18,158 nucleotides of DNA, taken from NCBI GenBank assembly GCA_016870425.1, contig VGBQ01000030.1:1-18158 (forward strand), written 5' to 3'. The position numbers were made by a program, and so were the translations under genes. Positions 7,652 to 14,632 of this stretch are shown here, piece by piece (the first letter of the stretch is position 1; each line of letters begins with the position of its first letter). Below the pieces are notes generated by a model, which made no database searches, was not told where the DNA came from, and saw nothing but the letters and a program-made list of their open reading frames with translations. Source of the DNA: Actinomycetota bacterium (GTDB taxonomy: Bacteria > Actinomycetota > Actinomycetes > S36-B12).

Positions 7652-8146
7652 TCAGCGCTTGCTGTACTGAGGCGCCTTGCGGGCCTTCTTGAGGCCGTAC
7701 TTCTTACGCTCCTTGGCCCGCGGATCACGCGTGAGGAATCCCGCCTTCTTCAGCGACGGCCGGTTGCCCTCCTCGTCGATCTCATTGAGGGCTCGAGCGA
7801 TGCCGAGGCGCAGCGCGCCTGCCTGGCCAGAGACACCGCCACCACTCATCCGTGCGATGACGTCGTAGCGGCCCTCCTGACCGAGGGTCACGAAGGGCTC
7901 GTTGACGATCTGCTGGTGCACGCGGTTGGGGAAGTAGGTCTCGAGGTCACGACCATTGATGCTCCAGCGACCCGTGCCAGGGACCAGGCGCACGCGCGCG
8001 ATCGCCTCCTTGCGACGGCCGGTAGCACCACCGGGTGCCGTCACGACGGGGCGCGACGCAGCCGCGGCGGAGGATGCCGAAGGCGTCTCGCTGGTGTACT
8101 CCGAGGGGATCTCCTCGTCGAGGACCTCGGTCTCGGAAACGGTCAC
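7652..8146 (-). CDS. rpsI: 30S ribosomal protein S9
   Basis: 164 aa against about 130 for the core family. The first 40 or so residues are an acidic, Ser/Ala/Thr-rich low-complexity extension, a form common in actinobacteria. The conserved part begins at GRRKEAIARVRL (43-54), continues with SGGGVSGQAGALRLGIARAL and ends in the basic tail RKAPQYSKR. The C-terminal SKR reaches the P site of the ribosome. The start is GTG with AAAGGA 6 nt upstream. It is 31 nt downstream of rplM and cotranscribed with it. Confidence 0.98.
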   Translation of the reverse strand: MTVSETEVLDEEIPSEYTSETPSASSAAAASRPVVTAPGGATGRRKEAIARVRLVPGTGRWSINGRDLETYFPNRVHQQIVNEPFVTLGQEGRYDVIARMSGGGVSGQAGALRLGIARALNEIDEEGNRPSLKKAGFLTRDPRAKERKKYGLKKARKAPQYSKR

Positions 8147-8177
8147 GTCTATTCCTTTCGCAGACTGCGCGGCGTCG

Positions 8178-8621
8178 CTACTGCGCGACCTGCGTGATGG
8201 TGTACGGAGTGGGCTTCTGGGCGGCGTGCGGGTGGTCAGGTCCGGCGTACACCTTGAGTTTGCTCAACTGCTGCCGGCCAAGCTTGTTGTGCGGAAGCAT
8301 GCCCTTGATCGCCTTCTCGATGGCGCGGCGGGGGTTGTCCACCATGAGCTGTGAGTAGGTCTTGGCCGACAGGCCGCCGGGGTAGCCCGAGTGGCGGTAG
8401 TCGCGCTTCTGCTCCAACTTGCTGCCCGTCAGTGCAACCTTGTCAGCGTTGATGATGATGACGAAGTCGCCGGTGTCGACGTGGGGAGCAAAGACGGGCT
8501 TGTGCTTGCCCCGCAGCAGGGTGGCGGCCTGGCTGGCCAGGCGGCCGAGGACGACGTCAGTCGCGTCGATGACGAGCCACTCGCGAGTGATCTCGCCCGG
8601 CTTGGGGGTGTACGTACGCAC
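8178..8621 (-). CDS. rplM: 50S ribosomal protein L13
   Basis: 147 aa, normal length. An early-assembly protein of the large subunit that binds 23S rRNA. Seen: the N-terminal RTYTPKPGEITREWLVIDATD, the LGRLAS segment and the signature MLPHNKLGRQQLSKLKVYAGPDHPH, ending HAAQKP. The start is GTG with AAGG 5 nt upstream. First gene of the rplM-rpsI(-glmM) unit, served by the promoter at 8696-8725. The E. coli homologue represses its own operon, which makes the 68-nt leader worth testing here. Confidence 0.98.
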   Translation of the reverse strand: MRTYTPKPGEITREWLVIDATDVVLGRLASQAATLLRGKHKPVFAPHVDTGDFVIIINADKVALTGSKLEQKRDYRHSGYPGGLSAKTYSQLMVDNPRRAIEKAIKGMLPHNKLGRQQLSKLKVYAGPDHPHAAQKPTPYTITQVAQ

Positions 8622-8658
8622 GTCGACCTTCGCTCACTCAGGGGGAGCCCTCGAGGCA

Positions 8659-8675
8659 CCCGGGTTGGGCCCGGG
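8659..8675 (-). promoter_or_regulatory. Hairpin in the rplM leader
   Basis: CCCGGG-(5 nt)-CCCGGG, a perfect 6-bp stem in the predicted 5' UTR of rplM, about 37 nt before the start codon. It could be an L13 autoregulatory site or the tail-end hairpin of the upstream ABC-F gene. No U-run follows. Confidence 0.35.
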
Positions 8676-8695
8676 AGCGGGCACAACGACCGCCA

Positions 8696-8725
8696 AGGCT
8701 ACCCGGGCGGCCATGAAGGGGTCAA
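8696..8725 (-). promoter_or_regulatory. rplM-rpsI promoter (housekeeping sigma type)
   Basis: The -35 TTGACC (8720-8725) and -10 TAGCCT (8696-8701), read on the minus strand, are 18 nt apart. Five of six -35 bases match TTGACA and the -10 fits TANNNT. Predicted start near 8689, giving a leader of about 68 nt. It lies in the 122-nt gap between the ABC-F gene and rplM, where a promoter is expected. This is the best promoter-like match in the window. Confidence 0.65.
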
Positions 8726-8743
8726 AACGGGTCCTGCTGGCGC

Positions 8744-10402
8744 CTAGGAGTCCCAGATCGGATCCGGCGACTCCTGCACCACTCCATCTCCCCCTACGAC
8801 GATGAAGCGGTCCAGGCCCCGCGCGAACCACCGGTCGTGGGTCACAGCCAGGACGGTCCCCGAGAAGGCGTCCAGGGCAGCTTCCAGGGCCTCTGCGCTG
8901 TCCAGGTCCAGATTGTCCGTGGGCTCGTCCAGCAGGAGCAGCGTGGCGCCGGAGAGCTCGAGGAGCAGGATCTGGAAGCGCGCCTGCTGGCCACCCGACA
9001 GTGATGCGAAGCGCTGCTCTCCCGCGGCAGCGAGGCCGTAGCGATCGAGGGCGCGGGCGGCCTGCTCGCGACCCATGCCGTCGCGGTGCCCGTCACCGCG
9101 ATGAAGGATCTCCAGGAGAGTGCGGTCCTCGAGATCGGGGCGCACGTGCGTCTGCGCGAACCATCCTGGTCGCACGCGTGAGCCGAGGCGGGCGGTGCCA
9201 GCATGCCGGACAGGCGGGATGGGCACGTCGGACACGGGTCGATGCTCGACATCAGGGTCGCTGCCGCCCGCGGCCAGCAGGCGCAGCAGATGCGACTTGC
9301 CCGCGCCGTTGCGACCGAGCACTCCGACTCGCTCGCCGAACCACACCTCGAGGTCGAAGGGCTGGGTGAGGCCGTTGAGCTCGAGGCCCTCGCAGACAAT
9401 CGCTCGCTTCGCGGTGCGGCCACCCTCCAAGCGCATCCGCATGCGCTGCCGCACGGGCACCGCCTGTGGGGGGCCGGCCTCCTCGAACATCCGCAGCCTC
9501 GTCTGGGCCGCCTGGTATCTCGAGGCGAGGCCATCGTTGTAGGCGGCCTTGACCTTGAGCATCTGCACGAGATCCTTGAGCTTCTGGTGCTGTTCGTCCC
9601 ACCGGCGGCGGAGCTCCTCCAGGCGGCTCATGCGATCGTCACGCGCATCGGCGTAGGTGGCGAAGCCCCCGCCGTGGACCCAGACGGTGTTGCCCGCCGC
9701 TCCGAGCTCCACGGTCACGATGGTCGAAGCGCAGGCACGCAGCAGCTCGCGATCGTGACTGATGAGCAGGATCGTCTTGGGGCTCGTGGCGATGCGCTCC
9801 TCAAGCCACGTCTTGCCAGGCACGTCGAGGTAGTTGTCGGGCTCATCGAGGAGCAGCACTTCATCGGGCCCGCGCAGCAAGGCTTCGAGGACGAGCCTCT
9901 TCTGCTCCCCGCCCGAGAGGGTGTCGACTCGCCGCCACTTCACTTCGTCGTACGCCGCCCCGAGCGCCGCGGTGCAGCACACATCCCAGGAGACCTCAGC
10001 GTCGTACCCGCCAGCATCTGCGAAGTCGGCGAGCGCCTGCGCGTAGCGCATCTGCGTGTCCGAGTCCTCCCGCGACATCAGAAGTTCCTCGAGTCGGTCC
10101 ACCTCAGCGGTCGCCGCCTGCACCGGTCGGGGCGACACGGAGAGGAGCAGGTCGCGGACAGTGCCGTCACCGCCTTGGCCGATGAACTGGCGCATCACTC
10201 CCAGGCCACCCGTCGTGACCACGGTGCCCGACTCCGGGTCGATGTCGCCTGCGATGAGGCGCATGAGTGTGGTCTTGCCAGCACCATTGGCACCGACCAG
10301 CGCGGCCTTGACTCCCTCGCCGATGCGGAAGCTCACGTCATCGAGCAGCACACGGCCGTCAGGCAGGGAATAGGTGATGTGCTGCACGTCGATGTGTCCC
10401 AC
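8744..10402 (-). CDS. ABC-F family ATPase (ribosome-associated type), no membrane domain
   Basis: 552 aa with two ABC ATPase domains in one chain and no membrane segments, the ABC-F layout of proteins that act at the ribosomal E site (translation factors such as EttA, or antibiotic protection proteins). Domain 1: Walker A GANGAGKT 37-44, signature LSGGEQ 162-167, Walker B LLLDEPDNYLD 183-193, switch His216. A basic, Arg/Gln-rich linker (about 255-325) matches the P-site tRNA interaction motif region. Domain 2: GRNGAGKS 363-370, LSGGQQ 468-473, LLLDEPTDNLD 489-499, His522. Both Walker B regions differ from the usual ABC-F DEPTNHLD; I recall DEPDNYLD/DEPTDNLD in a wider actinobacterial subfamily. 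Start GTG, with GGGAG 10 nt upstream and 6 nt after the truA stop, so it is cotranscribed with truA. The exact role (housekeeping or resistance) is not decidable from sequence. Confidence 0.88.
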   Translation of the reverse strand: MGHIDVQHITYSLPDGRVLLDDVSFRIGEGVKAALVGANGAGKTTLMRLIAGDIDPESGTVVTTGGLGVMRQFIGQGGDGTVRDLLLSVSPRPVQAATAEVDRLEELLMSREDSDTQMRYAQALADFADAGGYDAEVSWDVCCTAALGAAYDEVKWRRVDTLSGGEQKRLVLEALLRGPDEVLLLDEPDNYLDVPGKTWLEERIATSPKTILLISHDRELLRACASTIVTVELGAAGNTVWVHGGGFATYADARDDRMSRLEELRRRWDEQHQKLKDLVQMLKVKAAYNDGLASRYQAAQTRLRMFEEAGPPQAVPVRQRMRMRLEGGRTAKRAIVCEGLELNGLTQPFDLEVWFGERVGVLGRNGAGKSHLLRLLAAGGSDPDVEHRPVSDVPIPPVRHAGTARLGSRVRPGWFAQTHVRPDLEDRTLLEILHRGDGHRDGMGREQAARALDRYGLAAAGEQRFASLSGGQQARFQILLLELSGATLLLLDEPTDNLDLDSAEALEAALDAFSGTVLAVTHDRWFARGLDRFIVVGGDGVVQESPDPIWDS

Positions 10403-10408
10403 GGGCGA

Positions 10409-11233
10409 TCAGCTCCCACGCAGGGATCGAGTGACCGTCTGTCGCGCCGCCAAGTCGACGTCGTCGGGGTATCGCACCTCTTCGAGCACCAGCCCGTGGG
10501 CGGGCATCACCTGGACGCTCGAGTCCCGGATCCCCTGAGCCACCACCTCAGCGGGCCACGCCTGCGGCTTGCGCCCTTCGCCCACGGGGATGAGGAGCCC
10601 CACGAGCGCACGCACCATGGAGTGGCAGAAGGCATCCGCGCTCACGTGCATCTCGGCCAAGCCACCTTCTCCGCGTTTCCACTCGAGTGTGAGCAGCTCT
10701 CGGATCGTCGTGCCGCCCTCGCGAGGCCGGCACACGGCCGCGAAGTCGCGCTCGCCCAGAAGGGGACTCGCTGCTGCATTCATGATGTCGATATCGAGCG
10801 CCCTGGGATGGTGGAGGACCTCGCGCCGACGCAGGGGATCCCACGCTCGTGCGTCGTCGCAGACGAGATAGCGATACCGGCGGGAGAGGGCCGAGAAGCG
10901 CGCATCGAATCCCTCGGGGGCTACGTCGATGCGGTGGATAGCCACGTCCTCGGGCAGAAGCCCGCGCATGCTGCGCGCAAGCGCAGTTAGATCGATGTCC
11001 GGCTGCTCGGCAGGGAAATCGCCGGCATCGACATCGACGTGAGCCACCTGTCCGCGCGCGTGGACTCCCGCATCCGTGCGGCCCGCGCAGGTCACCTGCG
11101 GAGTATCCGCGAGCCGCAGTGCGCGCGCGAGGGCCTCCTCCAGGACACCCTGGACCGTGCGGAGACCAGGCTGCCGCGCCCAGCCGGAAAAGTCGGTCCC
11201 GTCATAGGCGAGGTCCAGCCGCAGCCGAGTCAT
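10409..11233 (-). CDS. truA: tRNA pseudouridine(38-40) synthase TruA
   Basis: 274 aa, normal length. Isomerises uridines 38-40 in the anticodon arm of many tRNAs. Seen: N-terminal RLDLAYDGTDFSGWARQPGLRTVQG, the catalytic motif CAGRTDAGVHARGQVAH with Asp54, and SRRYRYLVCD further on. The frame is open for 122 codons upstream, running into rplQ in another frame, but the ATG at 11233 has GAGGAGG 4 nt upstream and gives the family N-terminus. The typical actinobacterial place is directly after rplQ, as here. It is preceded by four 15-nt repeats and followed by the ABC-F gene after 6 nt. Confidence 0.96.
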   Translation of the reverse strand: MTRLRLDLAYDGTDFSGWARQPGLRTVQGVLEEALARALRLADTPQVTCAGRTDAGVHARGQVAHVDVDAGDFPAEQPDIDLTALARSMRGLLPEDVAIHRIDVAPEGFDARFSALSRRYRYLVCDDARAWDPLRRREVLHHPRALDIDIMNAAASPLLGERDFAAVCRPREGGTTIRELLTLEWKRGEGGLAEMHVSADAFCHSMVRALVGLLIPVGEGRKPQAWPAEVVAQGIRDSSVQVMPAHGLVLEEVRYPDDVDLAARQTVTRSLRGS

Positions 11234-11241
11234 CACCCCTC

Positions 11242-11301
11242 CTCTGGGAAAGACAACTGTGGGAAAGCCAGCTCTGGGAACGATAGCTCCGGGACCAGCA
11301 G
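11242..11301. repeat. Four tandem degenerate 15-nt repeats before truA
   Basis: Plus-strand units are CTCTGGGAAAGACAA, CTGTGGGAAAGCCAG, CTCTGGGAACGATAG and CTCCGGGACCAGCAG, exactly 15 nt each with no gaps. The core CTNYGGGAM is retained while the 3' part of the unit drifts. The array ends next to the truA Shine-Dalgarno. The period is a multiple of three and the array is open in the truA frame, but it has no start or Shine-Dalgarno of its own and is probably untranslated. Confidence 0.75.
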
Positions 11302-11311
11302 TCCGAAATGA

Positions 11312-11373
11312 AGGAAGCGGAGGCCTCCGCACCTGGCGAAGTCTCCGCTTCCTGTCGAGAGCGCGTGGCGCTC
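11312..11373 (-). terminator. Double hairpin after rplQ, probable operon terminator
   Basis: First hairpin: GAGCGC/GCGCTC, 6 bp, triloop (11359-11373), 14 nt after the rplQ stop codon. Second: an 11-bp perfect stem AGGAAGCGGAG/CTCCGCTTCCT (arms 11343-11353 and 11312-11322), followed by CATTTCGG, a weak U-rich tail. The downstream arm overlaps a 14-bp palindrome GCGGAGGCCTCCGC (11317-11330). It lies in the 154-nt rplQ-truA gap. Confidence 0.6.
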
Positions 11374-11387
11374 GAGGATGCTTGGCG

Positions 11388-11996
11388 TCAGGCCTTGTCG
11401 TCCTCGGCCTCAGACTCGTCCGTTGCGGCCTCAGGAGTTGCGGCCTCGTCAGCCGGAGCCTCGTCGGTCGCGACTTCGACAGCCTCGACGGTCTCGTCGG
11501 GAGCGACCTCCGCTGCCTCAGCGACAACCTCGACCTCATCGGCGGCGGCGGCAGGAGCTGCGGCGGCCGGCTTGGCGGCAGCCTTCTCCTTGGCGGCACG
11601 CTTGGTGGCAGCGGTGGCCTCGGCGACCGTCTGCTCCGCGAGCGGCTCGACCAGCTCGATGATCGCCATGGGCGCGTTGTCGCCCTTGCGCGGGCCGACC
11701 TTCACGATGCGGGTGTAGCCACCCGGGCGTGTCTGGTAGCGCGGGCCGATCTCGGTGAAGAGCACGTGGACGACGTCCTTGTCGCGCACCACCGTGAGCA
11801 CTCGGCGTCGAGCGGAGAGGTCACCGCGCTTGGCGAACGTGATGAGTCGCTCCGCCAGGGGGCGCAGGCGCTTGGCCTTGGCCTCGGTCGTCGTGATGCG
11901 GCCATGCTCAAAGAGCGCGGTGGCGAGATTGGCCAGCATCAGGCGCTCGTGCGCCGGTCCGCCACCCAGGCGGGGACCCTTGGTTGGGGTAGGCAT
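11388..11996 (-). CDS. rplQ: 50S ribosomal protein L17 with acidic C-terminal tail
   Basis: 202 aa against about 120 for the bare family. The L17 fold covers residues 1-118: MPTPTKGPRLGGGPAHERLMLANLATALFEHGRITTTEAKAK is split across the first two helices and is highly conserved, and GGYTRIVKVGPRKGDNAPMAIIEL closes the domain. Residues 120-202 form a tail, first Lys/Ala-rich (TKRAAKEKAAAK) and then strongly acidic (Glu/Asp/Ala/Val), typical of actinobacterial L17 and probably disordered. L17 surrounds the peptide exit tunnel. Start ATG with AAGGAG 7 nt upstream, 32 nt after rpoA. Last gene of the alpha operon. Confidence 0.98.
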   Translation of the reverse strand: MPTPTKGPRLGGGPAHERLMLANLATALFEHGRITTTEAKAKRLRPLAERLITFAKRGDLSARRRVLTVVRDKDVVHVLFTEIGPRYQTRPGGYTRIVKVGPRKGDNAPMAIIELVEPLAEQTVAEATAATKRAAKEKAAAKPAAAAPAAAADEVEVVAEAAEVAPDETVEAVEVATDEAPADEAATPEAATDESEAEDDKA

Positions 11997-12028
11997 GTCA
12001 TTACTCCTTGTCGCGGGTGGCTGATCGG

Positions 12029-13051
12029 TTAGAGCTGCTCGTCCTCGACGTAACCGAGGTCATCGTCGTCATCCTCATCGCTGAAGTAGACGGCTGCTCC
12101 GGGGTCGAAGCCGGGAGGGCTGTCCTTGAGAGCTAGGCCGAGCGTGACGAGCTTGACCTTGACCTCGTCGATGGACTTGGCGCCGAAGTTGCGGATGTCG
12201 AGCAGGTCGGCCTCACTGCGACCGATGAGCTCACCCACGGTGTGGATGCCCTCGCGCTTGAGGCAGTTGTAGGAACGGACCGTCAGGTCGAGCTGCTCGA
12301 TCGGAGTCGACAGCTGCTCAGCCACGAAGGCATCAGCCGGAGACGGACCAATGTCGATTCCCTCGGCGTCGACATTCAGCTCTCGGGCGAGACCGAAGAG
12401 CTCGACCAGTGTCTTGCCCGCAGACGCGACCGCGTCACGGGGGAGCATGGAGGGCTTGGTCTCGACGTCGAGCACGAGCTTGTCGAAGTCGGTGCGCTGC
12501 TCGACACGAGTGGCCTCGACCTTGTAGGTCACCTTGAGGACCGGGGAGTAGATCGAATCCACGGGGATGCGGCCGATCTCCTGGCCGGGCTGCTTGTTGA
12601 GCGTGGCCGACACATAGCCGCGACCGCGCTCGACCACGAGCTCCACCTCGAGCTTGCCCTTGTCATTCAGCGTGGCAATGTGGAGATCGGGGTTGTGGAC
12701 CTCGACACCGGCAGGCGGTGCGATGTCGGCGGCGATGACCGCGCCGGGTCCCTGCTTGCGCAGGTACATCACGACGGGCTCGTCGTGATCGGAGGAGACC
12801 ACAAGCTGCTTGATGTTGAGGATCAGCTCCGTGACGTCTTCCTTGACCCCGGGGATGGTGGTGAACTCGTGGAGCACTCCGTCGATGCGGATGCTAGTGA
12901 CAGCGGCACCGGGAATCGAGGAGAGCAGGGTGCGACGCATCGAATTGCCCAGGGTGTAGCCGAAGCCCGGCTCGAGGGGCTCGAGCACGAAGCGAGAACG
13001 GAACTCGCTGATGGGCTCTTCGGTGAGGATGGGGCGCTGCGTGATGAGCAC
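12029..13051 (-). CDS. rpoA: DNA-directed RNA polymerase alpha subunit
   Basis: 340 aa. Dimerises to nucleate RNA polymerase assembly. The N-terminal domain (1 to about 230) includes EPGFGYTLGNSMRRTLLSSIPG (28-48), the assembly region. After a linker, the C-terminal domain (about 250-310) has the DNA-contact segment VRSYNCLKREGI, where Arg259 corresponds to E. coli Arg265, and the helix-hairpin-helix LLDIRNFGAKSIDEVKVKL. The tail is acidic, with DEDDDDD at 325-331, and ends GYVEDEQL. Start GTG with AAAGGA 6 nt upstream. 57 nt downstream of rpsD, a gap with no clear promoter or terminator. Confidence 0.99.
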   Translation of the reverse strand: MLITQRPILTEEPISEFRSRFVLEPLEPGFGYTLGNSMRRTLLSSIPGAAVTSIRIDGVLHEFTTIPGVKEDVTELILNIKQLVVSSDHDEPVVMYLRKQGPGAVIAADIAPPAGVEVHNPDLHIATLNDKGKLEVELVVERGRGYVSATLNKQPGQEIGRIPVDSIYSPVLKVTYKVEATRVEQRTDFDKLVLDVETKPSMLPRDAVASAGKTLVELFGLARELNVDAEGIDIGPSPADAFVAEQLSTPIEQLDLTVRSYNCLKREGIHTVGELIGRSEADLLDIRNFGAKSIDEVKVKLVTLGLALKDSPPGFDPGAAVYFSDEDDDDDLGYVEDEQL

Positions 13052-13108
13052 GTGGTGTCCTTTCGGCGACGACCGCTATATGACGTCGGGTTTGGGGGAA
13101 GGAAGCGA

Positions 13109-13735
13109 CTACTTGGAGTAGAGCTCGACGATGAGCTGCTCCTGGACTGGGGTGTCGATCACCTGGCGAGAGGGCAGTGAGTGGACGAGGATCCGCATCT
13201 GCGACGGGATGACCTCCAGCCACGCTGGGACAGGGCGCTCGCCAATCTCGGCATGCGCCACCACGAAGGGCGTCATCTCACGAGAGCCGGGACGCACCTC
13301 GACGATGTCGTTGGCCTGCACGCGGTACGACGGGATGTCGACCTTGTGGCCATTGACCGTGAAGTGGCCGTGGGTCACGAGCTGGCGGGCCATGTCGCGA
13401 GACTTAGCAAAGCCGGCACGGTAGACGACGTTGTCGAGCCGCGACTCGAGGATGCGCATGAGGTTGTCGCCCGTCTTGCCCGTGCGACGGTGCGCCTCCT
13501 CGTAGTAATTGCGGAACTGCTTCTCGAGGACGCCGTAGATGCGCGTTGCCTTCTGCTTCTCACGCAGCTGGAGCAGGTACTCGCTGTCCTTGGTCCGGCC
13601 ACGACCGTGCTGGCCGGGGGGATACGGGCGCTTCTCGAAGGGGCACTTCGGTGATTCGCACTTGGAGCCCTTGAGGAAGAGCTTGGTCTTCTCGCGACGG
13701 CATCGCTTGCAGTCCGCGTCGGTATAACGAGCCAT
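13109..13735 (-). CDS. rpsD: 30S ribosomal protein S4, zinc-binding (C+) form
   Basis: 208 aa. A primary 16S rRNA binder that starts assembly of the small-subunit body. The N-terminus carries four cysteines (C9, C12, C26, C31) in a CX2C-X13-CX4C pattern, the zinc-ribbon form. FEKRPYPPGQHGRGRTKDSEY follows at about 33-52 and the S4 RNA-binding domain spans about 96-160 (ILESRLDNVVYRAGF, then ARQLVTHGHFTVNG). The C-terminus LIVELYSK is canonical. As I recall, mycobacterial and streptomycete S4 lack these cysteines, so the C+ form is a lineage clue. Start ATG, 20 nt after rpsK; GGAG lies 12 nt upstream. Confidence 0.98.
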   Translation of the reverse strand: MARYTDADCKRCRREKTKLFLKGSKCESPKCPFEKRPYPPGQHGRGRTKDSEYLLQLREKQKATRIYGVLEKQFRNYYEEAHRRTGKTGDNLMRILESRLDNVVYRAGFAKSRDMARQLVTHGHFTVNGHKVDIPSYRVQANDIVEVRPGSREMTPFVVAHAEIGERPVPAWLEVIPSQMRILVHSLPSRQVIDTPVQEQLIVELYSK

Positions 13736-13755
13736 GGTGTGTCAGTTCTCCGTTC

Positions 13756-14163
13756 TCAGACGCGGCGGCGCTTGGGAGGGCGGCACCCATTGAAGGGGAC
13801 CGGGGTGACGTCCTGGATCGAGCCCACCTCTAGGCCGGTGGCCTGGAGGGAGCGGATGGCGGTCTCGCGGCCGGAGCCGGGACCCTTGACGAACACGTCG
13901 ACCTTGCGCATGCCGTGCTCCATGGCTCGGCGAGCGGCGGACTCAGCGGCGAGTTGCGCCGCGAACGGCGTCGACTTGCGGCTGCCCTTGAAGCCCACCT
14001 GACCCGAGCTGGACCAGGCGATCACGGCTCCGCTGGGGTCGGTGATGGACACGATGGTGTTGTTGAACGTGCTCTTGATGTGAGCATGCCCGTGGGCGAT
14101 GTTCTTCTTTTCCTTGCGGCGGACCTTCTTGGCGCCCGCCTTTGCTCCGGTCTTGGGAGGCAT
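13756..14163 (-). CDS. rpsK: 30S ribosomal protein S11
   Basis: 135 aa. A platform protein of the small subunit that contacts the 690 loop of 16S rRNA. Seen: basic N-terminus PPKTGAKAGAKKVRRKEKKN, GHAHIKSTFNNTIVSITDPSG, SSSGQVGFKGSRKSTPFAAQ, VDVFVKGPGSGRETAIRSL and the C-terminus NGCRPPKRRRV, all canonical. The ATG at 14163 is chosen over an upstream in-frame start because AGGAG precedes it by 8 nt and the family starts at MPPK. 66 nt after rpsM. Confidence 0.98.
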   Translation of the reverse strand: MPPKTGAKAGAKKVRRKEKKNIAHGHAHIKSTFNNTIVSITDPSGAVIAWSSSGQVGFKGSRKSTPFAAQLAAESAARRAMEHGMRKVDVFVKGPGSGRETAIRSLQATGLEVGSIQDVTPVPFNGCRPPKRRRV

Positions 14164-14229
14164 TCGTTTTACTCCTGAGGTCATCGGTCCGCTGGTCGCC
14201 GGCGGGAGCCGGACGCGCAGACCCGCGGA

Positions 14230-14610
14230 CTACTTCTTGCCGGCCTTCTTCTTGCCGGCGACGGTCTTGCGGGGACCCTTGCGGGTGCGGGCGTTCGTGT
14301 GCGTGCGCTGTCCGTGCACGGGCAGGCCGCGGCGATGCCGGATGCCCTGGTAGCACCCGATCTCGATCTTGCGGCGGATGTCGGAGGCAACCTCACGGCG
14401 GAGATCGCCCTCGACGCGAAGGTTGGCCTCGATCCAGTCGCGGAGCGCGACGAGCTGATCGTCGGTGAGCTCCCGAGCCCTGAGGTCGGGGCTGATGCCG
14501 GTCGCCTCAAGCGCTTCGGCAGCGCGCGAGCGGCCCACTCCGTAGATGTAGGTGAGCGCAACGGCCATCCGCTTATCGCGGGGCAGGTCGACGCCTACGA
14601 GACGTGCCAT
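14230..14610 (-). CDS. rpsM: 30S ribosomal protein S13
   Basis: 126 aa. Head protein of the small subunit, contacting P-site tRNA and the B1 intersubunit bridges. Seen: ARLVGVDLPRDKRMAVALTYIYGVGRSRA at the N-terminus with the helix-turn-helix-like fold, DLRREVASDIRRKIEIGCYQGIRHRRGLPVHGQRT in the C-terminal half, and the lysine-rich tail TVAGKKKAGKK that reaches toward tRNA. The ATG at 14610 has AGAGGA 5 nt upstream; the open frame further upstream is the non-coding leader. It is preceded by a 201-nt gap with a folded leader element. Confidence 0.98.
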   Translation of the reverse strand: MARLVGVDLPRDKRMAVALTYIYGVGRSRAAEALEATGISPDLRARELTDDQLVALRDWIEANLRVEGDLRREVASDIRRKIEIGCYQGIRHRRGLPVHGQRTHTNARTRKGPRKTVAGKKKAGKK

Positions 14611-14632
14611 GGGTGTCCTCTTCTTCTCTTCG

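Noticed and set aside
9203..10990. 595-codon open frame on the plus strand opposite the ABC-F gene and truA
   Set aside because: It is a GC-rich antisense shadow: it spans two well-identified genes and the gap between them, has no recognisable domain, and its composition (Arg/His/Ala/Gly-rich) is that of a reversed coding frame.
11242..11301. CRISPR-like array before truA
   Set aside because: Units are only 15 nt, degenerate and directly adjacent, without spacers; no cas gene is nearby.
11234..11599. Extended TruA or an overlapping Pro/Arg-rich protein upstream of truA
   Set aside because: The sequence is the L17 acidic tail read in another frame plus the 15-nt repeats; the strong GAGGAGG before the ATG at 11233 marks the true start.
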